From the NCBI RefSeq assembly GCF_001619985.1, contig NW_017264195.1:1922001-1986000 (forward strand): a stretch of DNA of 64,000 bases. Reading direction: 5' to 3'. A program made the position numbers and the translations under genes. Of the stretch, positions 48,076-59,038 are shown in pieces. How positions within the stretch are numbered: the first letter of the stretch is position 1; each line of letters begins with the position of its first letter. The notes beneath the pieces are model-generated. The model worked only from the letters and a program-made list of their open reading frames with translations, was not told where the DNA came from and did not search any database. Source of the DNA: Xylona heveae TC161. Lineage: Eukaryota > Ascomycota > Xylonomycetes > Xylonales > Xylonaceae.

Positions 48076-49513
48076 GAGCGCAGCGCAAGTGTTTTCTCTG
48101 GAATTTTGCTTTAGAATTAAGAAAAGGGATTCAACGAAAGATCGACAAGTTTTCATGCGATACCAACTATCAACCCGTTTAGGCGCACTCATGCAACTAC
48201 TCAATCAGTTAATTTTCAAATGATACCAACAAAGGCACACGCGCAATTACCTCTGGTTATTTTATATGGCACTGTTTACCGACAATATCAAAAATATGGA
48301 CAATCAACATTACACGACGGAGAGATTTGGCAAAGCACAGCGAAGCAAACTTAATGGGAAGGGCAAAGGCGTAGCGTGGCATGGCGCAGCGTGGTTACAA
48401 ATGCAAGCTCCCAATTGCATTGGACGGGAGTCGGACTGGCGGCAGTGCTCACCACTCGGGAGTGTAGCATCTTATGGCGTGGCGCAGGACAGCGGTTGGC
48501 GGAAACTGCTTAGTTGCAGATCCTATGCCCTCCGCAGAAGCATTATAATATCTGGGCTTTCCTGTCTTTTTTTGGAGTTTTTCATGTCTGAATTTTGACT
48601 CGTCATCTACATATCCACTTTTTCATAATTAATCCATTCAATATACATCCAACTCGTCGAGACTGTGGGCATGTCAATTGTGATGCTCTTTCTTCACGGT
48701 CATGTCTTCTTGGCCGATGATTTATGTGACCCGATGCTTGTTTTCTTGATAGCTTCAATTGAGCGACGCATGTCACACGGAAAGTAAGATAGAAGAAAAC
48801 AGACGCGAGTCCAATGCTAAGAAGCTCAGGAAGTTAAGGCAGAACAGGTACCAGCCTAGATTGCTGCCTGATGTTTGCCTTGGCCCGGCCCCTAGCGGTT
48901 AAGCGATAGCAAGAAAACACTGTAAACAATACGATACGACCCTAGCCAGTGATACCGTGTTATACTTCAGGAAGTTATTGCTATGCTGTATACTGTTTCT
49001 CGCTGAATTTCCCCCAGCCTACCGACTCAGAAAGTCTCCTTTCTCTTCGACGGATTTCCGAGAAGCTCTGTGGTGGCAGGCCTAGGTGTTGCCTAGTCCG
49101 TGCCTTGTGCCTGGCACGCCCACTAACTTAAACTCCACACACCTAATGACGGTTTGTAGCCTCAGAGTCTGTTCTTTGTGCAAGTTGTACAGGATTCGAC
49201 TGTGCGCGGCGGAATTACGAAGAATCTTTTTTTTTTTTTTTTAGTTTCTTTATTTTTTTTTTTTGTTAAGAGATAGGAACTCACCTTAGGATAGAATGAA
49301 GTCTATATATTTGGGATGCACATCTCCCAGCTGTTTGACCATCAGTATCATTTGACAAAGTCGGAGATATTGACATTGGCATTTCCTTTATCCTCATACC
49401 AAGATATCATTTGCTTTGGATTTGGTCAAACCGCCAAAGCAATTATTATCACCTCAACTTTTTTATTTTTTGTTTTCCTTTGCTATCGAAAAGGAAAGAA
49501 AAACACGATTACA
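48076..49513. other. Intergenic region upstream of the GST gene
   Basis: About 1.4 kb. A purine-rich patch near 48330-48500 repeats GGC-GTGGC-like words imperfectly (TAGCGTGGCATGGCGCAG). Poly-T runs lie at 49229-49263. No gene is supported up to the GST start, although the GST frame is open from ATG 49316. Confidence 0.55.
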
Positions 49514-50650
49514 ATGGCCACTACAGCTACGACCACGCTTGCAGGAGCTGCGACGCCTACTCCAGCAATCCCAAAACTAACGCTCTATACAAACCATGGC
49601 TGTCCGTGGGCGCATAGAGTACACATTGCTTTGCGTGAGCTCGGCTTGAGCTACGACGAGGTGATTATCGATCTGGACCGGCCAAGGGAGGAGTGGTTTT
49701 ATAAGATCAATCCGGTTTGTTTACGCCTTGTCTCCTTTTTTTGACACCTTGGTCATGCGCGAGTCGCCTGATATTCTTATACACCTTTTCATGCCCACCT
49801 TTTGAATATTATCGGAGGCCATTTCTCCAATTTTACATCAGCTACAGCTTCACTATATTTTCGCAAAATTTACTAAACCGTTCATAAATATACTAATCTC
49901 CAGTAGAGGGGCATCGTGCCCGCAATGCGTTACTCCAACGGCCAAATCGACGAGGTCATCACCGAATCTGCCATCATCGCACAATTTCTCGCTGATGCGC
50001 ATCCATCTCATCTTGTGCCGGCTAGCAATGACTCCCCTGCTGCGGCCCTTTTCCGCGTACGCATCAACTTTTTCGTCGATACCTATTTTACCAGGGTCAA
50101 TCCGCTCATGTGGGCATGCATTCTCGGCGCGCCGGACAAACAGAAGCGCGAAGAAAAAGCAGCAGATTTTGCCAAAGCCGTCGAAAAAGACATCGAGCCG
50201 CTTTTGAGCGATGCGGCGCCGTATTTTGGTGGGAGCGAGAAACTTACTCTTGCAGAGGTAAGTGCCTTTCCCTGTTATGTTTCTGGTTATTTGCAAACAT
50301 TGTAGAGCCAGGGGAAAACATATCAGAGAGAATTAGTAACTATAATAAGATCAATGGAAATAGAAAGTATATATCTGGCTAATTTGAGGATATGAGCGGA
50401 AATATAACAGGTCCAAATTGCATCGTTCATTCTCCGCGTCTTCGATTTCGCAGATGACATCATTTTCCCAAAGTCTGTTGTCGAACCGCTTCGTCAGTTG
50501 CCAAACTTTTCTAAATGGGCTGCCGCATGCACGTCGCATGAAAGTGTCTTGTATATCTGGGATAAAGAAGTGCGGGTCCAGCGTGTCAGGGACAGGTTGG
50601 AAATGGCAAAAAAGATTGCCGGGAAAAAGTATGCTGGGCAGTATGAGTAG
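49514..50650 (+). CDS. Glutathione S-transferase (omega-like)
   Basis: A cytosolic GST-fold protein, probably a thiol transferase or reductase of the omega-like group. Exons are 49514-49714, 49907-50257 and 50411-50650, giving 263 aa, all phase 0. The thioredoxin-like domain shows LTLYTNHGCPWAHRVHIALR with Cys30 in the CPW position, typical of omega-class catalytic cysteine. The glutathione-binding part follows after the splice: RGIVPAMRY, then EVITESAIIAQFLADAHPSH (the ESxxI motif). The all-helical C-terminal domain carries RVNPLMWACILGAPDKQK and ends WDKEVRVQRVRDRLEMAKK. The frame is open upstream to ATG 49316, which would add a 66-residue extension with a hydrophobic segment. I chose 49514 because it sits just before the conserved domain. 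Confidence 0.88.
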
Positions 50651-51515
50651 GGGAATTCAGACACTCTTCAGATTTCGTGTCACCGCTGAGACCGAAGAAG
50701 CCCAGCTGAATAATATTTACGATTGACTGCAACAGTTATTTTATTATTTTATTATTTTCGTTGGTTGCTTTGGTTCTTGTTTGATCGTTGGTCCTTGCAT
50801 TATTTTCTTTTAGCTCAATAATTTGTCAAAATATGAGCTATTATTATTCATAAAATATCAAGAAAAAAAAAAAAGACAATGTGAAAATTGACAGAGAAAA
50901 CAAAGAGACCTCTTTATATAAAGTAACAAACTATATAGAAATGATATCTGTCTTTCCAAATTAAATCAGAGCTGAATATAACTGAATTGTAGTTAATACG
51001 ACCGAGGGGACGGTTATACTCGGGACCTCTGACCGGGACACTCCTATCGCTAAATGCCGATAAGCTCATTGCTTCATACCAATTGCGCAACCCAGTCTAT
51101 ACCCCTTTTAGTTTGACAATCTAAACTGATAAGCCCCAGGGCGCAGGGTAACTGAAGCACGAGACTGTAAATCTGCCGAAACAATTATTTCGTTGCGCCT
51201 TCCTAAGAACTACTGCTTTTACTCGGAGCAAGAGTTATCCTATTCTATCCGGACCCGCGGCGCCAGAAGAAGAGGGTCTGACTTCTTGGTGCCTCTCCCG
51301 ACTCAATTACGAAAAACCTCTTGTTTCATATTCCAATTTCTTCGTCAGGGGATTCGCTGGTAGTTCGGTTTCCAAAAGTTTGCGCTTCACGTGGATTTAT
51401 TTATCTTTTGGTGATATACCTGTATAAAATTACTGGTGTGAAAACAAGAGGTCAGAGGACCGACGGTTGAATTTTCAAAATAGGGAAAAGGACAGATTCA
51501 TTCAGTTCGGTCAAG
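50651..51515. other. Intergenic region with a tRNA-like relic
   Basis: 865 bp. AT-rich at 50730-50940. At about 51001-51100 the minus strand resembles a decayed tRNA (see finding). The 5' flank of the carrier gene follows. Confidence 0.5.
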
Positions 51516-53178
51516 ATGGAAGAAGTTATCGAACAGCCTGATGCTGGTCTGAAGCAGACCTTCAAAGACCTGTTTTCTGGTGCTATGGGCGGTGTTGCAC
51601 AGGTCCTTATTGGTGAGTTTGTTATTGTGCTGTTCTTGATGTCTTGATTGTTATACTCCTTGCTATGTTGGTGTATTGTTCCTTCTCTGGGCAGGAGATC
51701 GAGCTTTGTTGTTCTTTTCTGGATTATTTGCCAGATGAATATTGAATCATGAATTTGAAGTGGAGTGTGGTTCTTGCTTTGTCTCTGATTTTCATGGTTT
51801 GTTTATCGGCATGACTTTGTCAAAAAAGGTTTCTCTTTCTTTTACAGGCTTTTGATTATGCTATTCTTTGCATTTGCTTCGACGGTTCATTCAGCGTTCG
51901 AAAAGTGTCATGATGATGCATTTTCTTCTGTATTCTTTTCTCTGGTATCTTCTTGAAACATTAGATCTGCCTGTTCTTGTTTCAAGCTGCATTGCATGTT
52001 CATGGGGAGTACGACAACAAATACTAATTGTCTTCATAGGTCAACCCTTTGGTAAGTCAACCAAATCAGTCAGAAATATCTCTGGCTTTTTCCAGGTTCT
52101 AAGACGGCTTTAGATATTGTCAAGGTTCGTCTACAGACAACGTCGCAGTACTCGAGCGCCGCGGACTGTGCTACGAAGATTCTCAAGAATGAGGGTCCGT
52201 TGGCTTTCTACAAGGTACGACACTTGATCATGATGTTCTCGTTGCTTTCTTTTTCGGAGTTTTATTTACTGCATCAAGACTGCTTCAATGGGCGACGACA
52301 TCACACTGACTCTATCTCTCGTCTAGGGAACTTTGACACCCCTCATCGGTATTGGTGCATGCGTAAGTCTCTCTTTTCCCGTCCAAAACTACATCACCAT
52401 CTTTCCTAACTCTAGCTTTTCCTAGGTGTCTATCCAATTCGGCGGATTCCACTACGCACGGCGCCAATTTGAAGCGCTCAATGCAGCACGGAACCCCAAC
52501 GGGTCATCCGAACTTAGCTTAACCCAATTCTACCTGTCTGGTTCCTTTGCCGGTATTGCCAACACCGTTCTCTCGTGCCCCATTGAGCACGTACGTATCC
52601 GGCTGCAAACTCAGCCCCACGGCGCTGGACGCCTCTACTCTGGTCCCATCTCCTGCATTCGTGCTCTAAGCGCACATAACGGTATTGGACGTGGCTTGTT
52701 CCGTGGAACATCCATTACTTTGCTCCGTGAGGCTCACGGCTACGGTACCTGGTTCTTGGCCTACGAGTGGTTGATGAATGCCGAGTGCCGCCGCGTCAAT
52801 ACGCCGCGCGAGCAACTCCCCACATGGAAGGTCGCGCTGGCCGGTGGTCTTGCGGGCGAGATCCTCTGGCTTGCTAGCTACCCGCTTGACGTCATCAAGA
52901 GTAAGATGCAGAGCGACGGATTTGGTGACAAGATGAAGTATAAGACTATGCGCGACTGCTTTGGAAAGACCTGGGCTGAGGAGGGAATGAGAGGGTTCTG
53001 GAAGGGTATTGCGCCCGCATTGCTCAGAGCTTTGCCTGTTAGCGCCGGCACCTTTGCTGTGTAAGTGTTTACTCTCTTTGTTCCGTGGAAGACATAATGA
53101 AGTCTATGCAACTATTGAGGATTGACATGCTAACAACAACAATCTAGTGTCGAGATGACCATGCGCGCAATCAACTAA
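51516..53178 (+). CDS. Mitochondrial carrier, Ymc1/Ymc2-like
   Basis: An inner-membrane carrier of the SLC25 family, closest by eye to yeast Ymc1/Ymc2 (organic acid or glutamate-related transport). Exons are 51516-51612, 52040-52051, 52114-52214, 52327-52362, 52426-53060 and 53148-53178, giving 303 aa. The second exon is 12 nt and encodes the GQPFD junction. The three repeats show the signature P-x-D/E-x-x-K/R: QPFDIVKVRLQ, CPIEHVRIRLQ and YPLDVIKSKMQ. The start KDLFSGAMGGVAQVLIGQPF is the usual first helix. The last exon gives VVEMTMRAIN. Intron 1 is 427 nt, long for this window, while the others are 60-110 nt. The transported solute cannot be told from sequence alone. Confidence 0.92.
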
Positions 53179-53995
53179 AAACCCCGCCTCAAAATTTACA
53201 AGGAAAAGCGAAGCAATTATTCCCATATTTCAACATGCCTCGTCACATACATACACACCTTTACGTTTCCAGGCGTCTGGCGTAGGTGTAGACTATTTAC
53301 CATAGACACCTATTAGTTTCTTATCTGCTCTGTATTATCTCATACCTGTTCCTTTCAAAATACTGAGTAGGCTATACTTGTTTTTGTATATATACATGCC
53401 TCAGTTTCCTCTTGTCATCAACAATAATAAACAGACGATGATTTCTTTTTTGAACCAGGAAGTAGATTCCGTGCCAATTTCTTCTGTGCTGTAGTGTATG
53501 TCTAGAAGCCTACCAGGATGTTTACTGCTCGTACCTTTTGAATGATAATCAAATATCACGATTAATCTGTATGTCCAAAAACAAATTGACGATCCCATAT
53601 TGCCAGACTACAGGAGCTTCGAGGCTTGTCGCCTGATCGCAGCCACGAAACCCAAGGAAAGCCTGTATGAAAACGAAAGGAATTAGGCGTGGCGCTTGAC
53701 TATGAATGGACCAGATATCACTACATGTGAAAAGATACTATAAAAATTTGATTAAGTAGATTAAACACAGAAATCTCCTATAGAAATTCGCGGAACATTT
53801 ATTATGGACAATTTCTCCTTTCGAGCCGCAAGGAAGTGCGTGACAACATACGGAAATTCCAACCGAGACATGTAAGCGGCAGGTATAAGCGAAGAAAGAC
53901 CCAAATTATCAACATGTCCCCGAATAGTCTCAGCAAATGAATATCGCAGACTGCGGCTTACAACGACATTACCAACCATGATAATACGGCAACTG
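53179..53995. other. Intergenic region
   Basis: About 800 bp between two plus-strand genes; presumed 3' flank of the carrier and promoter of the uS2m gene. The open frame at 53761-53979 minus is unrecognised. Confidence 0.5.
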
Positions 53996-55352
53996 ATGCT
54001 TCGGCAAGGTGGGTGCTTTCATTTCAAGCATACCAATTGGTATCTTTTTGTAGCTCTCTTTGCATTGCTAATTCGTACGTAGGCCGGAGAGCGCTCTTCG
54101 CACCGACCCGACGATGGATTCGCGCCCTGAACACCGAGACCATCGAAGCATCACTGGAGCATCATATTCGCGAGACGCAGCCGATTGAAGAATTCGTCAA
54201 CAGCCAGTCGCACGTCCCTGTGCAGCCCACCGATGCCTTGACAAGTGAGAGCGAGACAGAGGAACTCACCACCGCAGAGACATGGGAAGCCATCCAAGCC
54301 CAAAGTACGTTTCTCATCTTCTTCTCGGTCATCTCCAGCCTGCCCCTTTTCCTTATTTCCATATTTCCGGACCCGTCCGACAGAAGGAATCTCAATATGC
54401 AGCAATATGTACCACGTCTCTTTTCTGCATCAAAACTAACAGTCCATCTCCAATCAAACAGAACAAACGACCGGCCCTCTCGGCAGTGCTCTCTCGCATC
54501 TCTACCGGCCTCACGAACTCGTTAACAACCCTCCTTCTCCCAAAGACATTTCCGTTGAATCCCTTATCGCCGCACAAGCCCACCTCGGACACAGCACATC
54601 GCTGTGGCATCCCGGAAACTCGCGATACATTTTCGGTATCCGGTCCGGTATCCACATCATCGACCCGTCAATTACAGCGGCGCACTTGCGACGAGCATGC
54701 CGGATCGTCTCCGGCGTGACAGCGCGCGGAGGAATAGTGCTGTTTGCAGGCACCAGGGAAGGCCAGGAACGATGTGTCGTCAAGGCGGCGGAGTTGGCCG
54801 GCGGGTGCCATCTATTTGAGCGCTGGACGCCAGGCAGCATCACAAACGGACAGCAGATTCTCGCGCGGTGCAAGACCAAGGTCGTCGATGAATTTGACAA
54901 CGACGTGACGCACCTGTTCGGCGACCAGCTGATGAACCGCAGCGTCCTGAAGCCTGATCTGGTCGTGTGCTTGAACCCCCGCGAGAACTATGTTCTCTTG
55001 CATGAGTGCGGCCTCAACGGTGTGCCTACCATTGGTATTGTCGATACCGATCAGGATCCTACATGGGTTACCTATCCTATTCCCGCCAATGATGACAGGT
55101 ATGCTTGATTACTGAATATGAGATTGAATTTTGGAATTTCATAACAGAATAAGCATACAAATGCTAACATGACCCCCCGTTTCTAGTCTGCGCTGTGTCC
55201 AAACAATTGCCGGTGTCCTCGGACGTGCCGGAGAAACAGGCAAGAAGGCCCGGCTCGAGGCTGCTGACCAAGGAATTATCACTTTCAACCCCGCCGAGCG
55301 TCTGAGAAATCCCGGGTCCAGGTCCGGGTCCGAGTCTCGGCCGTCGCGGTGA
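53996..55352 (+). CDS. mrp4: Mitochondrial small ribosomal subunit protein uS2m
   Basis: The mitochondrial homologue of bacterial ribosomal protein S2 (Mrp4 in yeast). Exons are 53996-54008, 54083-54304, 54462-55098 and 55187-55352, giving 345 aa, with phases checked. The first coding exon is 13 nt (MLRQ plus one base). The start MLRQGRRALFAPTRRWIRAL is Arg-rich with few acids, consistent with a mitochondrial presequence. After an acidic linker, the S2 fold begins: SLIAAQAHLGHSTSLWHPGN, then GIRSGIHIIDPSITAAHLRR, GIVLFAGTREGQERCVVKAA and PDLVVCLNPRENYVLLHECG. GVPTIGIVDTDQDPTWVTYP and IPAND complete the signature. The C-terminal tail is short and Arg/Ser-rich. The gene is convergent with DNA ligase I. 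Confidence 0.95.
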
Positions 55353-55793
55353 AGGTAATCCTTTTTGCCTCCATTGGAGTAGTTGTCTTCTTTGAACACA
55401 CACTTACACGCATACATGTTTTGCAATATGGAGCTCGGCCCGTTTTCCTTTTTCCCTTCCCCCCATTCCTTTTCCCAATCAAGACTTGTTAGAGCCATTG
55501 GGTTATTCTTTGGTTTCTTTTCCCTTTCATCTCTTCCTAATTTTAGGGGAAAAAAAGGGTTGTTGAGGTTGTTGATTATTGTCTAAAAAGCCGTGGATCT
55601 GTTGTATGCCAAATCTCTCTTTTTTTTTTTCTGACTATCGTGCTATCTGTAATGGAAACCTTTGTATTATAGCTATATCATAGATTACTATTTACTGCAT
55701 TGCTTAGCTCGTGGTATCTTATATCTCATATCTCATATCTCATATCCCCTTCTTCCCCTGTCAATTCGCAAAGGCTTGACCGAGTAGTATTTT
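55353..55793. other. Convergent intergenic region
   Basis: 440 bp with poly-T (55619-55630) and a TATCTCA tandem stretch near 55718-55744. It holds two 3' flanks and no gene. Confidence 0.7.
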
Positions 55794-58700
55794 CTAGCCA
55801 TCATATAGGCCTTGCTCATCTTCACTTCCAGACCCTAATCCTCCTTCTTGTTCTTCCTCTTTTTCTTCTTTTGTCATCGCATCCCCGCCAGTAGCACCTT
55901 CCTCTCTCTGAATGTCTTCATTGACTTCATTGACTTCATTGACTTCATTGGCTTCATTGGCTTCATTGGCTTGGGTGACGCCATTGCCATTGCCGTTATT
56001 TCCGCCTTTTGCCTCCTGCTTGCGCCACAACCCGGCCAAAAAATCCGACGTGCTCGCATCATCTATGCCCTTGTCGTCTCGTACTCTCAGAAACCGGGGA
56101 AAACGGAGACTTAGTCCGCGGTCCTGACTCACTAGGCCGATTGCCGCAGTATATGTCGGACTGAGCGTGATGTCCGCAAAGGCCATCTCCCAGACTTCTT
56201 GCGGCTCGAACCAGATGGCGGGGATGTCGGCGCCAGTGTACTCGACGTAGGAGGGTTGCGAGAGGAGGGTAGTTGTGCTGCTGAGTTCGTTCTGGCCACC
56301 ACCTGCTGCATCGGCTTCATTGACGTCTGCATCAGACGTAGCTTCAGCATCAACATCAACATCAGCTACAGCATCGGTTTCAGCGCCGGCATCAACGGTC
56401 CCAATGTCAGGATACTTTTCCTTATTCGCCTGGTAAAATTTATCCGTGAAGCCAGACATGCATTTACATACGGCTTCGAGGGAGCCTGTTTCGGGGTTCC
56501 GCACGGCCATGAGAATGGGCGACCACCATTTGGCTTTGCGGCCATTGCCGTGCCAGCCTGCGACGGGGATGAGGTCGAGCGTGTCAGCCGCGGTCGAGTC
56601 GTAGTCCTTTTTGACCTTGAGCCAGGAGTCGAGCCGTTTGTCGGGCTCGTAGGTGGCGAGGAGAGCCTTGCGGCGGGAAGCGGTGGTGGGGTTGAGCCGT
56701 TCTTTGGCGACGAGCTCTTGTTCTTTTTCGGGCGAAAGGTCTGTGGGCAGAGCGGGCAGAGGAAGGATTTTGGGGGCGGATGTTTTGGTTTTTGATGATT
56801 TGGATTTGGTTCCGGATGATTTGGATTTGGGTTTTGTGTCGCTGGCATTGGGAAGTTGTGCAGTGTTTGCGGTTTCAACGGTTTCAGCAAGCTCAATCTC
56901 ATGTTGGAGCTCCGGGTTGGGTAGGTTGTCGAGCACTTTGACCATCATCCCTTCGCATTTGTTTTCGACGGCTCCTTTGAAGAATTCACGGACAGATTCA
57001 GAGTCGCTGGATGTCGCGTCGATACTTTTGACCCAGGTGAATTTGTGTGGTACCTCGATGAAAAGACTCCGGAGAAGCTCGCGCCGCTCCCGGAAAGGTC
57101 GATCGAGGAGTTCCTCGCCGTTGAGATACATGAGGTCGAAAGCGAAGAGGCAGACGTCGATGGTGACGCTGCCGATGACAACGTCTTTTCTTGCGCGGTT
57201 GGCAAGGGTCTGAAAGGTCTTGAGCTCGCCCGTGGTGTGGTCGACGGCGACGACTTCGCCTTCCATGATAAAGCTGTCGACTCCTTCGCTGCGAATTTGA
57301 GGGACAAGCGCCACGAGGTCTGGATATTTGTCTGTCATGATTTCGAGGTGGCGTGAGAAGATGGTGACTTTGCCTCGTTCGTCGCAGTGGACTTGGGCCC
57401 GTTGCCCGTCGTATTTGTATTCGCAGCTAAAATCTCGACCTTGAAGCTTGGTGAGCATCTCACCCAGGTCGCGTGTGATGCTGCCAAGCATGGGACGTAG
57501 AGGAATATGTAAGGCTAGCCCGCACCGCAGGAGAAGCTCTTTTGATACGCCGACCTCGAGCAGACAGGGGACAAGGTCGTTGTAGTTTGGTCGCCGCGCA
57601 AAGCATGCTTTGACGATTTCTTCTGGTCGCGCGTATATCTCTGCCAGGGCATCTTTCTTGAGTGCAGCAAGTTCGGACTGAGAGCGGACAGAGAAATCGG
57701 CGCCAGGAGGTCGAGAGAGGAGAAACGCACGAGATAGGGCAATGAGCATGGTTGTCTTGACGGCACCGATGCGCAGATGTTGGACCAATGTTCGCACAAT
57801 GTACCGACTTTCCTCGGCCCCTCGAGCATCCTGCACCAGTCGCTCCACAATTCTTTGCTTGGTTTCCTGGCTGCCGTGGCCTTTGCTGTTTGCAATTTTG
57901 ACGAGTGACTGGTATACACTCTTGATCGAGAGAGGCTTGGGCTTTCGTAGCGTAAAGCTTTGCTTCTTCTTTGCCTCGAATGCGACGTCGCCTGCATCGC
58001 CATATTTGTTGTATAATGTTTTCAACCCCTGGTTGTCGAGCCCACATACTTTTTTTAATGCTTTGGATATGGCAGATCCGCCCAGTCCTAGTTCGAGAGA
58101 AATGTAGGAGGGCGATATTGAATTCGTGGCAAGCCATACGGATGGAAGAAGGCTGGAAGGATCACCCTCAATAATGGTCCTCAGAAAGTTAACCAAAGTA
58201 TCGACTATCTTGATACGACTTTGGGTGCTATTGACGAGTACGAAACACCTCGTTAGCAAAGCGTACGTCGCATCACCGCCTTCAGATGCCCAATGCTCTT
58301 GAAGTGCTGGTATATATTTCGAAGGGTCGAAGGTCAAGGGGCTTTCGTCGAATGGAATCGCTGCTGATACAGTATCCTCCGCCGCGGCGGCTGATTGGAG
58401 CGATAACGTATGTTTCGTGGGACCATTTGAACAAGGTCTTCCTACTGCTGTCTCTTGCTGAATTGGTGTATGATTGCCAGAATCAGAAGATTTATCGTTT
58501 GTAGGCTGTGCTGCTGGGACCACATCTGCCGGAGCTTCCCTAGCAAGCGTATCCTCTTTTTCCCATTCCGCCTGTAGTTTTCGGGCCAGTTCTTCGTCAT
58601 TTAAAGTTGATTCTTGATGCTCCTTGGCGAAATTAGGTTCGTCACTCTGGTATAAGTCATTCTGGCCATCTCTGGGCGTGGCCTTCTCAGGTTGCGCAAT

Positions 58701-58799
58701 GCTCTGGGTTTGTTTACTGAAGAAGTAGTCTAAGCTTCGTGCGGTCTGGGGCGTAGAATGGTAGTCATTCTTCTTGCGTCGCTTTGACGGCGAAGGCAT
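55794..58799 (-). CDS. cdc9: DNA ligase I (ATP-dependent)
   Basis: The replicative ligase that seals Okazaki fragments and repair nicks in the nucleus. Single exon, 1001 aa. The N-terminus MPSPSKRRKKNDYHSTPQTA has a basic NLS and then RSLDYFFSKQ, which resembles a PCNA-binding box (L-x-x-FF) but lacks the leading Gln at the usual spacing. The DNA-binding domain follows (VWLATNSISPSYISLELGLG). The nucleotidyltransferase motif I is CEYKYDGQRAQVHCDERG with the adenylated lysine at 462. Motif III is DVCLFAFDLMYLNGEELLDR and motif IV EGMMVK. The OB-fold region has RLDSWLKVKKDY (motif V) and RFPRFLRVRDDKGIDDAST (motif VI-like). A fungal insertion rich in Lys/Ser/Thr sits between IV and V. The C-terminal tail has an NEA/NEV repeat coded by a 9-bp array. 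It is divergent from the Tip20/RINT1 gene, 240 bp apart. Confidence 0.95.
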   Translation of the reverse strand: MPSPSKRRKKNDYHSTPQTARSLDYFFSKQTQSIAQPEKATPRDGQNDLYQSDEPNFAKEHQESTLNDEELARKLQAEWEKEDTLAREAPADVVPAAQPTNDKSSDSGNHTPIQQETAVGRPCSNGPTKHTLSLQSAAAAEDTVSAAIPFDESPLTFDPSKYIPALQEHWASEGGDATYALLTRCFVLVNSTQSRIKIVDTLVNFLRTIIEGDPSSLLPSVWLATNSISPSYISLELGLGGSAISKALKKVCGLDNQGLKTLYNKYGDAGDVAFEAKKKQSFTLRKPKPLSIKSVYQSLVKIANSKGHGSQETKQRIVERLVQDARGAEESRYIVRTLVQHLRIGAVKTTMLIALSRAFLLSRPPGADFSVRSQSELAALKKDALAEIYARPEEIVKACFARRPNYNDLVPCLLEVGVSKELLLRCGLALHIPLRPMLGSITRDLGEMLTKLQGRDFSCEYKYDGQRAQVHCDERGKVTIFSRHLEIMTDKYPDLVALVPQIRSEGVDSFIMEGEVVAVDHTTGELKTFQTLANRARKDVVIGSVTIDVCLFAFDLMYLNGEELLDRPFRERRELLRSLFIEVPHKFTWVKSIDATSSDSESVREFFKGAVENKCEGMMVKVLDNLPNPELQHEIELAETVETANTAQLPNASDTKPKSKSSGTKSKSSKTKTSAPKILPLPALPTDLSPEKEQELVAKERLNPTTASRRKALLATYEPDKRLDSWLKVKKDYDSTAADTLDLIPVAGWHGNGRKAKWWSPILMAVRNPETGSLEAVCKCMSGFTDKFYQANKEKYPDIGTVDAGAETDAVADVDVDAEATSDADVNEADAAGGGQNELSSTTTLLSQPSYVEYTGADIPAIWFEPQEVWEMAFADITLSPTYTAAIGLVSQDRGLSLRFPRFLRVRDDKGIDDASTSDFLAGLWRKQEAKGGNNGNGNGVTQANEANEANEVNEVNEVNEDIQREEGATGGDAMTKEEKEEEQEGGLGSGSEDEQGLYDG
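55915..55971 (-). repeat. 9-bp tandem repeat in DNA ligase coding sequence
   Basis: About six copies of a TTCATTGRC-type unit on the plus strand encode alternating NEV and NEA triplets in the ligase C-terminal tail. The unit length is a multiple of three, so copy changes keep the frame. Confidence 0.9.
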
Positions 58800-59038
58800 A
58801 TTCGAAAACAGACACCTCTAAGTAATCTGAGATCTTGTAGTAGTCATGGTGAAATATAAAAGTCGTGGGGCTGAAGTCGAGTTTATCCTCCGCATTCGTA
58901 AGTAAGAGAGAGACAGCGTCATCGATCGTCCCTCGCTAAGAGTCCAAATCATCGGAGAGTCGGAGGTTCCTGAGTGTAAATACAGGAAACCCTGAACCAC
59001 CAAGCAAATAACTTCCTACGAATCTAGAGACTTTAAAG

